The notes beneath the pieces are model-generated. The model was not told where the DNA came from. It saw nothing but the letters and a program-made list of their open reading frames with translations, and did not search any database. A program made the position numbers and the translations under genes. A stretch of 64,000 nucleotides of DNA from Streptomycetaceae bacterium (lineage in GTDB: Bacteria; Actinomycetota; Actinomycetes; Nanopelagicales; Nanopelagicaceae): assembly GCA_027483765.1 (NCBI GenBank), contig JAIXTW010000010.1, positions 185,167 through 249,166 of the forward strand. The letters run 5' to 3'. Positions 16,053 through 22,428 of this stretch are shown here, piece after piece; position 1 is the first letter of the stretch, and each line of letters starts with the position of its first letter.

Positions 16053-16126
16053 CACCACTGGCGGGAATCGAACCCGCGACCTATGACATCGTCAGAGCAT
16101 CGCTCTATCCACTGAGCTACAGCGGT
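16053..16126 (-). tRNA. tRNA-like gene 2 with an irregular anticodon arm, possibly a pseudo-tRNA
   Basis: 74 nt: acceptor ACCGCTG/CAGTGGT with G73, D-arm GCTC-AGTGGATA-GAGC, T-arm GCGGG-TTCGATT-CCCGC. The anticodon arm ATGCTCTGACGATGTCAT is one base too long and pairs poorly: only ATG/CAT at the base plus weak contacts, leaving CTGACGAT as the loop. GAC would follow U33; alternatively ACG can be read, which with the Arg-like D-loop suggests decay from tRNA-Arg. Acceptor, D and T arms are intact, and it has its own terminator and a TATAAA -10-like element at 16155-16150. Isotype not assigned. Confidence 0.55.
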
Positions 16127-16181
16127 ACGCAGAACGGAAGTTACTTTGTTTTATAAATCTCAATCAGGTAATTGATCTTGC

Positions 16182-16190
16182 TGTGGATAA
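16182..16190 (-). promoter_or_regulatory. DnaA-box-like sequence
   Basis: On the minus strand TTATCCACA matches the consensus DnaA box exactly. One-mismatch versions (TGTGGATTA at 7531-7539, TGTGGATTG at 7558-7566) occur in the equivalent spacer at tRNA-like locus 1. A single box may be chance. Confidence 0.3.
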
Positions 16191-16212
16191 AAATGGTGAT
16201 AACCTTTACGAA

Positions 16213-16239
16213 GTCAGAGCATCGCAAGATAGAGCTACA
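16213..16239 (-). repeat. Degenerate partial copy of tRNA-like gene 2
   Basis: GTCAGAGCATCGC (13 nt) and GAGCTACA (8 nt) are identical to tRNA-like gene 2 at 16091-16103 and 16114-16121, in the same orientation, offset about 120 nt, with the D-loop part shortened. As at locus 1, the copy covers the acceptor/D-arm start to the anticodon loop and is followed on the plus strand by a terminator. Confidence 0.75.
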
Positions 16240-16248
16240 AGTCAAAGG

Positions 16249-16276
16249 CCTCACCAGAAATGGTGGGGTCTTTTTC
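16249..16276 (+). terminator. Plus-strand intrinsic terminator next to the tRNA copy
   Basis: CCTCACCA pairs with TGGTGGGG (one G-U) around GAAA, followed by TCTTTTTC. There is no plus-strand protein gene upstream for it to serve, so it may end a small plus-strand RNA carrying the tRNA copy. Confidence 0.7.
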
Positions 16277-16358
16277 TGTTATGCCTGCAGTGATTTCTGG
16301 CAATTGACTGTGAAATCCGTGTTTTCGGCGATAAGCGGCTTTTGGTGAGATTAATATT

Positions 16359-16682
16359 GTGTCGAAATTTGAACTACCAGCTAACTGCGGATTGGAACTG
16401 ATTGTGGCCCTATGCCTAAACCCGCAATGCCAGAAGCGGGTTCCTGCACAAACTCGCACCTGTTCATATTGCGGTGGTTCTGAGATCAGTGAGTTCAATT
16501 CATATACGAAATCTGAATCACTTAAAGAAGAGTTAAGCATGGAGAACTTTTACCGGGTGGCTAAATCCACTGAGCCCTTGATTGAAAAGACAATCTTTAC
16601 CGATGGTGCAAAGGCCTCTTTCGGCTCAAAGCTCATCGTGCGGCTGCAGTTCATCGTCAGAAAAGCATTCCGGCGCCGCTGA
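16359..16682 (+). CDS. Small zinc-ribbon protein
   Basis: 107 residues from GTG 16359, with GGTGAG 9 nt upstream. A zinc-ribbon pattern CLNPQC then CSYCGG (about residues 20-40) sits at the N-terminus; the C-terminal part is basic (VRLQFIVRKAFRRR) and could bind membrane or nucleic acid. No known family. It lies beside tRNA-like locus 2, as the zinc-ribbon pair at 7651-8932 lies beside locus 1. The start is less certain than the frame. Confidence 0.55.
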   Translation: MSKFELPANCGLELIVALCLNPQCQKRVPAQTRTCSYCGGSEISEFNSYTKSESLKEELSMENFYRVAKSTEPLIEKTIFTDGAKASFGSKLIVRLQFIVRKAFRRR

Positions 16683-16700
16683 AAAACGGGCCTTCTCTAC

Positions 16701-16706
16701 TATCCT
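16701..16706 (+). promoter_or_regulatory. -10 hexamer of the YqhA-family gene
   Basis: TATCCT ends 6 nt before ATG 16713. Confidence 0.45.
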
Positions 16707-16712
16707 TAATTC

Positions 16713-17219
16713 ATGAACCGCATACTTGCCGCTACGCGTTACGCCGTCCTTATTCCTGCAATCGCATCGATCTTGGGTGCGCTGCTCTTGATGTTCCAAG
16801 GCTCAATCGACATGGTTCGAGTTGTTATCGATGTGCTCAACAATGGAACCAAATTGAAGTTAACAACGGTGGAAATCTTGACTGCCGTCGATGGCATTCT
16901 GCTCGGTACGGTACTTCTGGTTATTGGTTACGGCCTCTATGAACTCTTTATTGACGACGATCTTGAGGTTCCACCTTGGTTGGAAGTTCATGACCTTGAT
17001 GACCTGAAGTCAAAGCTGATCGGCGTCATTGTTGCCATCGTGGCCGTAATCTTCGTTGGAATCTTTGTTGATACTAATCGTGCAGATGATGTAATTGCCT
17101 ACGGAGTTGGCGCCGGTGCGCTGGTAGTTGGTCTGGCATTCTTCTCATTTGCTACCAAGAAAGACCCTTCACAAAAGGGGCGAAAGTGGAAGAACGCCAG
17201 TTCTTCCGACTCTAACTAG
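16713..17219 (+). CDS. YqhA/UPF0114-family membrane protein
   Basis: 168 residues with four hydrophobic segments (about 10-32, 55-80, 100-122, 130-148). The N-terminus (ATRYAVLIPAIASILGALLLMFQG), the loop ELFIDDDLEVPPWLEVHDLDDLKSK and the hydrophobic hairpins match the YqhA (UPF0114) family of inner-membrane proteins, whose function is not known. A leaderless-type promoter is present. It converges on the methionine synthase gene. Confidence 0.8.
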   Translation: MNRILAATRYAVLIPAIASILGALLLMFQGSIDMVRVVIDVLNNGTKLKLTTVEILTAVDGILLGTVLLVIGYGLYELFIDDDLEVPPWLEVHDLDDLKSKLIGVIVAIVAVIFVGIFVDTNRADDVIAYGVGAGALVVGLAFFSFATKKDPSQKGRKWKNASSSDSN

Positions 17220-17272
17220 TAGAAAATTACTTCTGCGACATAACGCTTACGGCAACAACACAGAATTCGCCT

Positions 17273-18295
17273 TTACAGGCCCAATTCTTTATTAATGAGA
17301 GCCGTGCCAGCTGCCAAAGCTTGCAACTTTCCGTTGGCTACATCTCTTGCAAGAGGCACCATTCCGCAATTTGTGCAGGCTAACAAATTCTCGGCATCAA
17401 CATACTTAAGAGCATCGCGCAAGACTTTTGCTACATCTTCAGCGCTTTCAACCGTGGTGCTGGCAACATCGATTGCACCGACCATAATCTGCTTTCCACG
17501 CAAAATTTCAATGAGCTCCATCGGCACTTTTGAGTTTTGACACTCGAGGCTAACCTGATCAATCGAGCTCTGAGCCAGCATTGGGAAGGTTTTTTCGTAT
17601 TGGCGCCACTCATCGCCGAGTGTGTTCTTCCACTTGATATTGGCTTCAATTCCATATCCGTAACAAATATGCACCGCTGTTTTACTTGTCAATCCGCTCG
17701 CTGCGCGCTCTAGGGCGGCAACACCCCAATTGTGCACATCATCGAAGAAGACGTTGAAGGCTGGTTCATCGAATTGAATGACATCGATTCCGGCAGCAAC
17801 TAACTCTTTCGCTTCTTCATTGAGAATCTCAGCAAAGGCAAAGGCTAATTTCTCTCGACTGCCGTAGTGCTCATCAAAGAGAGTATCAATAATTGTCATT
17901 GGTCCAGGTAGGGTGAATTTAAGAGGCTTATCAGTAAGTGTGCGCAAGAATTTTGCATCCTCGACAAAAACAGAGCCCTTACGACGAATTTGACCGTTCA
18001 CAACAGGCACGAGTGCGTCATAGCGATCTCTGATGCGCATCGTTTTCTTATTTTTGAAATCAATTCCCTCTTGATTTTCAACAAAGGTTGTTACAAAGTG
18101 CTGGCGACTCTGCTCTCCATCGCCAATGACATCGATGCCGGCTTGTAGTTGATTAGCCACCGCGATAGTCATCGCATCGTTTTTGGCTTCTCGAAGCTCT
18201 TCACCTTCTAATTTCCAAGGCGCCCATAGCTGCTCTGACTCAGCAAGCCATCGAGGCTTCGGCAAACTTCCGGCAATCACACTCTGAATTTTCAT
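17273..18295 (-). CDS. Cobalamin-independent methionine synthase, short core-MetE type
   Basis: 340 residues, about the length of the catalytic half of MetE. It begins SVIAGSLPKPRWL, has QFDEPAF, the zinc-site motifs VHICYG and a CTNCGM near the C-terminus (Cys at about 308 and 311), and lacks the N-terminal duplicated barrel of full-length MetE. Core-MetE proteins transfer a methyl group to homocysteine, in some organisms from methylcobalamin or a corrinoid protein rather than methyl-folate. No homocysteine-pathway gene is adjacent. A leaderless-type promoter (TATACT) precedes it. Confidence 0.85.
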   Translation of the reverse strand: MKIQSVIAGSLPKPRWLAESEQLWAPWKLEGEELREAKNDAMTIAVANQLQAGIDVIGDGEQSRQHFVTTFVENQEGIDFKNKKTMRIRDRYDALVPVVNGQIRRKGSVFVEDAKFLRTLTDKPLKFTLPGPMTIIDTLFDEHYGSREKLAFAFAEILNEEAKELVAAGIDVIQFDEPAFNVFFDDVHNWGVAALERAASGLTSKTAVHICYGYGIEANIKWKNTLGDEWRQYEKTFPMLAQSSIDQVSLECQNSKVPMELIEILRGKQIMVGAIDVASTTVESAEDVAKVLRDALKYVDAENLLACTNCGMVPLARDVANGKLQALAAGTALINKELGL

Positions 18296-18301
18296 GGCCC
18301 G

Positions 18302-18307
18302 AGTATA
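18302..18307 (-). promoter_or_regulatory. -10 hexamer of the core-MetE gene
   Basis: TATACT on the minus strand ends 6 nt before ATG 18295. Confidence 0.5.
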
Positions 18308-18345
18308 TGCAGCAAGATTCCTTGTGTCTGCTTGAAGGAAATCGC

Positions 18346-18567
18346 TTAGATTTTTTGAACAATCATGCTAGCTCCCTGACCTACCCCGATGCAGAGCGTT
18401 GCGAGTCCGAATTCAAGGCCATCGTTCTGCAATCGGGATATCAAAGTTCCCAACATGCGAGAGCCAGAGGATCCAAGCGGATGACCCAGGGCTGTGGCGC
18501 CACCATATGTATTGACTCGCGACTCATCTATCTTGAGCTCTCTCATACAAGCAAGCGTTTGCGCCAT
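18346..18567 (-). pseudogene. Thiolase C-terminal remnant
   Basis: The translation AQTLACMRELKIDESRVNTYGG, then ATALGHPLGSSGSR and LATLCIGVGQGASMIVQ, is the last fifth of an acetyl-CoA acyltransferase, with the catalytic His of GHPLG and Cys of CIGVGQG. The N-terminal 320 or so residues, including the acyl-carrying Cys, are absent: homology stops at about 18566 and an in-frame TAA lies just beyond. It joins head to head with an equally truncated IclR gene, so a deletion removed the 5' ends of two divergent genes. Confidence 0.88.
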
Positions 18568-18575
18568 TTAATGAT

Positions 18576-19094
18576 GTGGTTCAGCAACATCTCAATGACC
18601 TAGCCGAAGAGCTTCATGAGTCAGCATCGGCATCGGTGTTGGAATTTCCCGACATTATTTATGTGGCCAGAGCAGCAACAAATCGCGTTATGACAATTGG
18701 TCTCACCGTTGGTACGCGACTACCCGCAATCTATACATCAATGGGACGAGTGATGCTTTCTCAATTATCAAAAGAGAACCTGGAGGCCTACTTGAATGGG
18801 ATAGAGATTAATCCCCTGAATAAATTCTCACTTGCATCGAAGAAGGCGCTCAATGCTGAGATTGCAAAGGCAGCGGACCAGGGCTGGTACTTGCTCGATC
18901 AAGAACTTGAGGTGGGGCTTCGTTCACTGGCTGTTCCGATCGGTACCCACGTAAATGATACTTACGCTGCAATTAACGTCTCAGTGCCAGCATCGCGAGT
19001 GAATGTTGAAACCCTTACCCAAGAGATTTTGCCTCGGCTGCAGAGCGTTGCCCGGAAAATTGATAAGGACATTGCCAACCTTTGGCCGAAATAA
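18576..19094 (+). pseudogene. IclR-family regulator remnant (effector domain only)
   Basis: 172 residues matching the C-terminal IclR effector domain (LNDLAEELHESASASVLEF, IIYVARAA, LTVGTRLPAIYTSMGRVMLS, VGLRSLAVPIGTHVNDTYAAINVSVPASRV). The N-terminal helix-turn-helix of about 75 residues is missing; reading upstream in frame (PFND) reaches the junction with the thiolase remnant at about 18565. Without DNA-binding domain it is unlikely to work as a regulator. The IclR/thiolase pairing recalls pcaR/pcaF of the beta-ketoadipate pathway; that identity is inferred. Confidence 0.85.
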
Positions 19095-19132
19095 ATCACT
19101 ATCTAAACTGATTGCTTGCAGTACAAGAATCT

Positions 19133-19258
19133 TTAGCTTTCGAAGTCGCCGCCGCGGCCGGTTATTCTTTCTCGTTTCTTAACCGGCTTCTCATAAACGA
19201 ATATGAGAATGCCGGCGGCGACTGCGTATAAAGCGATAACTGCAATTGCAATCTTCAT
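19133..19258 (-). CDS. Small single-pass membrane protein, 41 residues
   Basis: The minus-strand frame from ATG 19258 encodes MKIAIAVIALYAVAAGIL then IFVYEKPVKKRERITGRGG: one membrane segment at the N-terminus and a basic tail, ending at TAA 19133. It starts 13 nt after the stop of the membrane protein upstream. No clear ribosome site is seen. Short proteins of this build are often missed; I do not recognise a family. Confidence 0.5.
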   Translation of the reverse strand: MKIAIAVIALYAVAAGILIFVYEKPVKKRERITGRGGDFES

Positions 19259-19271
19259 AGGAAGAAGAGTA

Positions 19272-19664
19272 CTAGCCGAGTACAGCCCATGTGACTAGTG
19301 CGAATACTGCAAGTCCCATGCCGACGATTCCGATAGCCATGAGTGAGAGAAGCCCACGTGAATCAGCAATTTTCTTTGAAAGTGCTGATGAGCTCTTAGC
19401 GGCACGTAAATCAACAAGAAGTGCTTCAGCTTCACGAATTGCTGCGTACTGCGTGATCATTGCAAGAATTCCTGTTACCGCTGTTACTGCCAGTGCAAGG
19501 TATTTCGCTGCATCGTTAGCGTCAGAGAAGATTCCAAGGCTAGCAAGGACCATGACACCAATGAGTACGAGTGCAGGTGCAACCTGGGCCTGAATAATCT
19601 GGGTGCGCTTTGTGTTCCACAGTTTAAGGAGTGTTAATTCATCCATCTGAGATCCAACTTTCAT
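19272..19664 (-). CDS. Hypothetical membrane protein, four hydrophobic segments
   Basis: 130 residues: hydrophobic segments at about 28-46, 52-70 and 103-128, separated by a charged helix (REAEALLVDLRAAKSSSALSKKIADSRG). It could start at 19664 or at the ATG 19646 (MDELTLLKLW); neither has a strong ribosome site. Nothing in it suggests catalysis. The 41-residue gene follows. Confidence 0.65.
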   Translation of the reverse strand: MKVGSQMDELTLLKLWNTKRTQIIQAQVAPALVLIGVMVLASLGIFSDANDAAKYLALAVTAVTGILAMITQYAAIREAEALLVDLRAAKSSSALSKKIADSRGLLSLMAIGIVGMGLAVFALVTWAVLG

Positions 19665-19788
19665 CTAAGTTCAGGCAGGTTGCCTTTAATGCTTATCTGT
19701 AGCGTAAGTTAGCAGTGAGACAGCCGCAACCGCAGGCAATCCATGGTTCGACGCGTGCTCTGGAGCGCACTGACCTACCATTGGCCAC

Positions 19789-21279
19789 ATGCCGGCCGCA
19801 AAAGTGATGAAACGGATTATCTACATCCCTTTTGACCATCTGCACCATGACTTTGGTGCCTTGAAGGGCGCCGACCCACAGACTGACCTGATTGCGCTGG
19901 TCGAAAGTGCGCGCATGACAACTGGTCGCAATTGGCATAAAGAGCGGCTCTTCTTTCTTATCTCTAGCGCTCGTCATTTTGCGCAATCACTTGAGGCCGA
20001 AGGTTTCACCGTTGAATACATCAAGGCGCCCACCACAGTTGATGGTTTGAAAGTGATTTCTAAGAAATACCCAAAGTTGCCCGTTGTGTGCGCCGAGCCA
20101 AGTTCCTTTAGACAATACGAAGCGCTCAAAGATTATGGCGTGAGCTTTATTGAGAACGATTTCTTTCTTACTCCGCGCGCCCTCTTTGCCAGTTGGGCCG
20201 GGTCACAGAAAACATTTGTCATGGATAACTTCTACAAGAAACAGCGCACCCGGCTTAATATCTTGATGGATGGCACTGAGCCCGAAGGCGGAGCATGGAA
20301 TTACGATAAGGAGAATCGGTTGCCACCACCGAAGAAGTACGAGGGCCCGGCATATTTAGAATTTAAGCGAGATGAGATTGATCTAGAAGTTGCCAGTGAA
20401 CTCTCCTTTACCGCCACCACCACGTGGGCGACTACTCGCAAGGGCGCACAAAAGGCGCTGAAGAATTTTATTGATAACCACTTTGCCGAATTCGGTCCGC
20501 TAGAAGATGCCATGACCACCGATAACTGGGCGCTGCATCACTCGGTACTTTCGCCATATATCAACAACGGACTTTTGCATCCAGCTGAAGTAATTCATGC
20601 CGCTGTGAAGGCCTATAAAACTGGCGATATTCCGATTGCATCGGCCGAAGGTTTTATCCGCCAAATCATTGGCTGGCGTGAATACGTCAACGGGATGTAC
20701 TGGTTTCTTGGCCCCGACTACCGCGAAAATAATCAGTTGGGTGCAACGAGAAAACTCCTGCCGCTCTTTACTGATGCTGGTGCCACCCAAATGAATTGCA
20801 TGAAATCGATTGTCGGAGACATCAAAGATCGTGCGTGGGTGCATCACATTCCGCGATTAATGGTGCTCTCAAACTTAGCGCTGGTAACCGGTACCAACCC
20901 ACAAGAATTTCTTGACTGGATGCGAGAAGTATTTATCGATGCTACCGAGTGGGTGATGGTGCCGAATGTGATTGGAATGGGCGTTCATGCCGATGGCGGA
21001 AAGATGATGACTAAGCCTTATGCCGCTGGGGGCGCTTACATCTCGCGTATGAGCAATTACTGCAAGCCGTGTGCTTATGATCCCAAACTTCGTACCGGTG
21101 CAACCGCGTGTCCATTTACTACTTTGTATTGGGATTTTCTCGATCGACATAAAGAGACATTTGTGAAAAACCATCGCATGAGCCAGCAGATCTTTGGCCT
21201 TAAGCGACTGAATGATTTACCCGAGCTAAAGCTGCGTACGAAAGAAGTACTTAAAGGTTTAGAGCAAGGAACGATTTAA
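19789..21279 (+). CDS. Cryptochrome/photolyase-related protein with iron-sulfur site (FeS-BCP type)
   Basis: 496 residues, the size of the deoxyribodipyrimidine-photolyase-related (FeS-BCP/CryPro) group. RIIYIPFDHLHHDFGAL opens the Rossmann-like antenna domain; IGWREYVNGMYW and MVLSNLALVTGTNPQEFLDWM are in the FAD domain; the C-terminal NYCKPCAYDP and TGATACPFTTLYWDF carry the cysteines that bind the 4Fe-4S cluster together with an earlier Cys (NCMKSIVGDI). Members repair (6-4) photoproducts or act in light sensing. Neighbours DUF2256 and DCC proteins are common companions. TACCAT lies 7 nt before the ATG. Confidence 0.93.
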   Translation: MPAAKVMKRIIYIPFDHLHHDFGALKGADPQTDLIALVESARMTTGRNWHKERLFFLISSARHFAQSLEAEGFTVEYIKAPTTVDGLKVISKKYPKLPVVCAEPSSFRQYEALKDYGVSFIENDFFLTPRALFASWAGSQKTFVMDNFYKKQRTRLNILMDGTEPEGGAWNYDKENRLPPPKKYEGPAYLEFKRDEIDLEVASELSFTATTTWATTRKGAQKALKNFIDNHFAEFGPLEDAMTTDNWALHHSVLSPYINNGLLHPAEVIHAAVKAYKTGDIPIASAEGFIRQIIGWREYVNGMYWFLGPDYRENNQLGATRKLLPLFTDAGATQMNCMKSIVGDIKDRAWVHHIPRLMVLSNLALVTGTNPQEFLDWMREVFIDATEWVMVPNVIGMGVHADGGKMMTKPYAAGGAYISRMSNYCKPCAYDPKLRTGATACPFTTLYWDFLDRHKETFVKNHRMSQQIFGLKRLNDLPELKLRTKEVLKGLEQGTI

Positions 21280-21629
21280 TTTTTAAGTAGGCGAGAGAGA
21301 ATCTTGACCGGCCACGAGTTTCTATTGCCAGCTACCCAGCGATAGCCAGCGCGGCCAAGTGGCCCAGAAATTGTTATCACCGCTGCTAAAAACTTATTCC
21401 CTCTAGCTTTGAGCAAGAAGGCTGCTGCCTGCGCTCCGCTATATCGGTTATCGGCAGTAATGACGAAGACCTCACGAGCGCATTGCTCGTGGCTTAATCC
21501 GTAACGTGAAAGCTCTGCCGTATGAAAATCGACAACGCTTATGGCTAGTTTCTTACTTACCCACGCAATAGAGTTTTTGCACAACTGACACTGGCCATCG
21601 TAAATAACTGTTATCTCAGAAGCTCTCAT
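21276..21629 (-). CDS. DCC-family thiol-disulfide oxidoreductase (DUF393)
   Basis: 117 residues. VIYDGQCQLCKNSIAWV contains the DGxCxxC signature of the DCC (DUF393) thioredoxin-like family. The final 4 nt overlap the end of the photolyase gene on the other strand. The family is thought to do thiol-disulfide exchange, but substrates are not known. Its place within a group of light- and redox-related small genes is suggestive only. Confidence 0.85.
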   Translation of the reverse strand: MRASEITVIYDGQCQLCKNSIAWVSKKLAISVVDFHTAELSRYGLSHEQCAREVFVITADNRYSGAQAAAFLLKARGNKFLAAVITISGPLGRAGYRWVAGNRNSWPVKILSRLLKN

Positions 21630-21650
21630 TATGGTTGAGAGAAAAGGTAA

Positions 21651-21800
21651 TTAGTTATTGCGTACGTATTCAGCAGCGTGTGGGAAGCCATTAGCCTCTA
21701 ACTTCTCAGCAAGATCAGCCTTTACTGCCTTTACAACCTTATGTGTTCCGTCGCAGTTCTTCTCTTCATCTCTGGTGTAGCTGCATCCGCAAGCGCCCAT
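21651..21800 (-). CDS. Mini CDGSH-like iron-sulfur protein, 49 residues
   Basis: From ATG 21800, preceded by AGAGGAAA, the minus strand encodes MGACGCSYTR DEEKNCDGTHK and then a helical tail, ending at TAA 21651. Cys4, Cys6, Cys16 and His20 match the CDGSH 2Fe-2S motif (C-x-C-x8-C-D-G-S/T-H) with one extra residue between the second and third cysteines and no Pro before the third. CDGSH proteins hold a redox-active 2Fe-2S cluster. This is shorter than the usual single-domain versions. It lies between the DCC and DUF2256 genes on the same strand. Confidence 0.7.
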   Translation of the reverse strand: MGACGCSYTRDEEKNCDGTHKVVKAVKADLAEKLEANGFPHAAEYVRNN

Positions 21801-21855
21801 GATTTTCCTCTTTCTTAAGTGGTCTTTCCTGATTATCTAGTAATCGATATTACAG

Positions 21856-21993
21856 CTACTTACCTGCTTTGCACTTCTCTGAGCAATATTTCACGTTTTC
21901 CCAGTCGCGCGCCCACTTCTTTCGCCACTCAAATTCCAAATTACAGCGCTGGCAGACTTTAGGTGCGAAGCCATTCTTGATCTTTGCTTTCAT
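21856..21993 (-). CDS. DUF2256-family zinc-binding small protein
   Basis: 45 residues from ATG 21993: [20 protein letters not shown] then [10 protein letters not shown]. The CxxC...WRKKWA.dW..v.YCSe.C pattern is that of DUF2256, a small four-cysteine protein that often neighbours photolyase-related genes. It starts 8 nt after the stop of the DoxX-like gene, so the two are probably cotranscribed. Its role is not established. Confidence 0.85.
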   Translation of the reverse strand: MKAKIKNGFAPKVCQRCNLEFEWRKKWARDWENVKYCSEKCKAGK

Positions 21994-22001
21994 CAGGTCA
22001 T

Positions 22002-22391
22002 CTACCTCTTCAGCGCTTTGATAATTGACCAGGCCCAATAGAACAATCCAAATTGCAGGGGCAATCGTGCAAATGCAATCAGTGGGTATGGCATCGGGCG
22101 ATTGCGCCAATCGATAGCCATCTTGATATTGGCTGGATAGACAGCAATAAAGAGAAAGAGTGCGCCATAGGCGGCAAGTAGTCGAATCGGTGTTGAACCG
22201 ATTTTCATCGAAAGTGGTGCGAGTAGAGCTAAACCGATTGCAACCTCTGCTACTCCGCTGAGATACGTCCAGAGGCGCGGCCCACCCGGTAAAAATTGCG
22301 GAACGATTGCATCGAGTGCTTTCGGGAAGAAGAAGTGAGCGACGCCTGCAACGATAAGCATCGCTGCCAGAGCGCGGGTAGCTGTGTTCAT
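22002..22391 (-). CDS. DoxX-like membrane protein
   Basis: 129 residues with four hydrophobic segments (about 5-24, 43-62, 70-88, 104-124). The N-terminal [16 protein letters not shown], the [12 protein letters not shown] segment and the C-terminal [14 protein letters not shown] are typical of small DoxX/MauE-related proteins. Members take part in thiol or quinone redox in membranes in a few organisms. A leaderless-type promoter (TATGCT) starts the transcript that probably continues into the DUF2256 gene. Confidence 0.8.
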   Translation of the reverse strand: MNTATRALAAMLIVAGVAHFFFPKALDAIVPQFLPGGPRLWTYLSGVAEVAIGLALLAPLSMKIGSTPIRLLAAYGALFLFIAVYPANIKMAIDWRNRPMPYPLIAFARLPLQFGLFYWAWSIIKALKR

Positions 22392-22397
22392 TGGTAG

Positions 22398-22403
22398 AGC
22401 ATA
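22398..22403 (-). promoter_or_regulatory. -10 hexamer of the DoxX-like gene
   Basis: TATGCT on the minus strand ends 6 nt before ATG 22391. Confidence 0.5.
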
Positions 22404-22428
22404 ACTCTGACACTGCCCAATCTCACTG

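Noticed and set aside
18296..18345. Riboswitch ahead of the core-MetE gene
   Set aside because: The -10 hexamer ends 6 nt before the ATG, leaving no leader for a SAM or cobalamin riboswitch.
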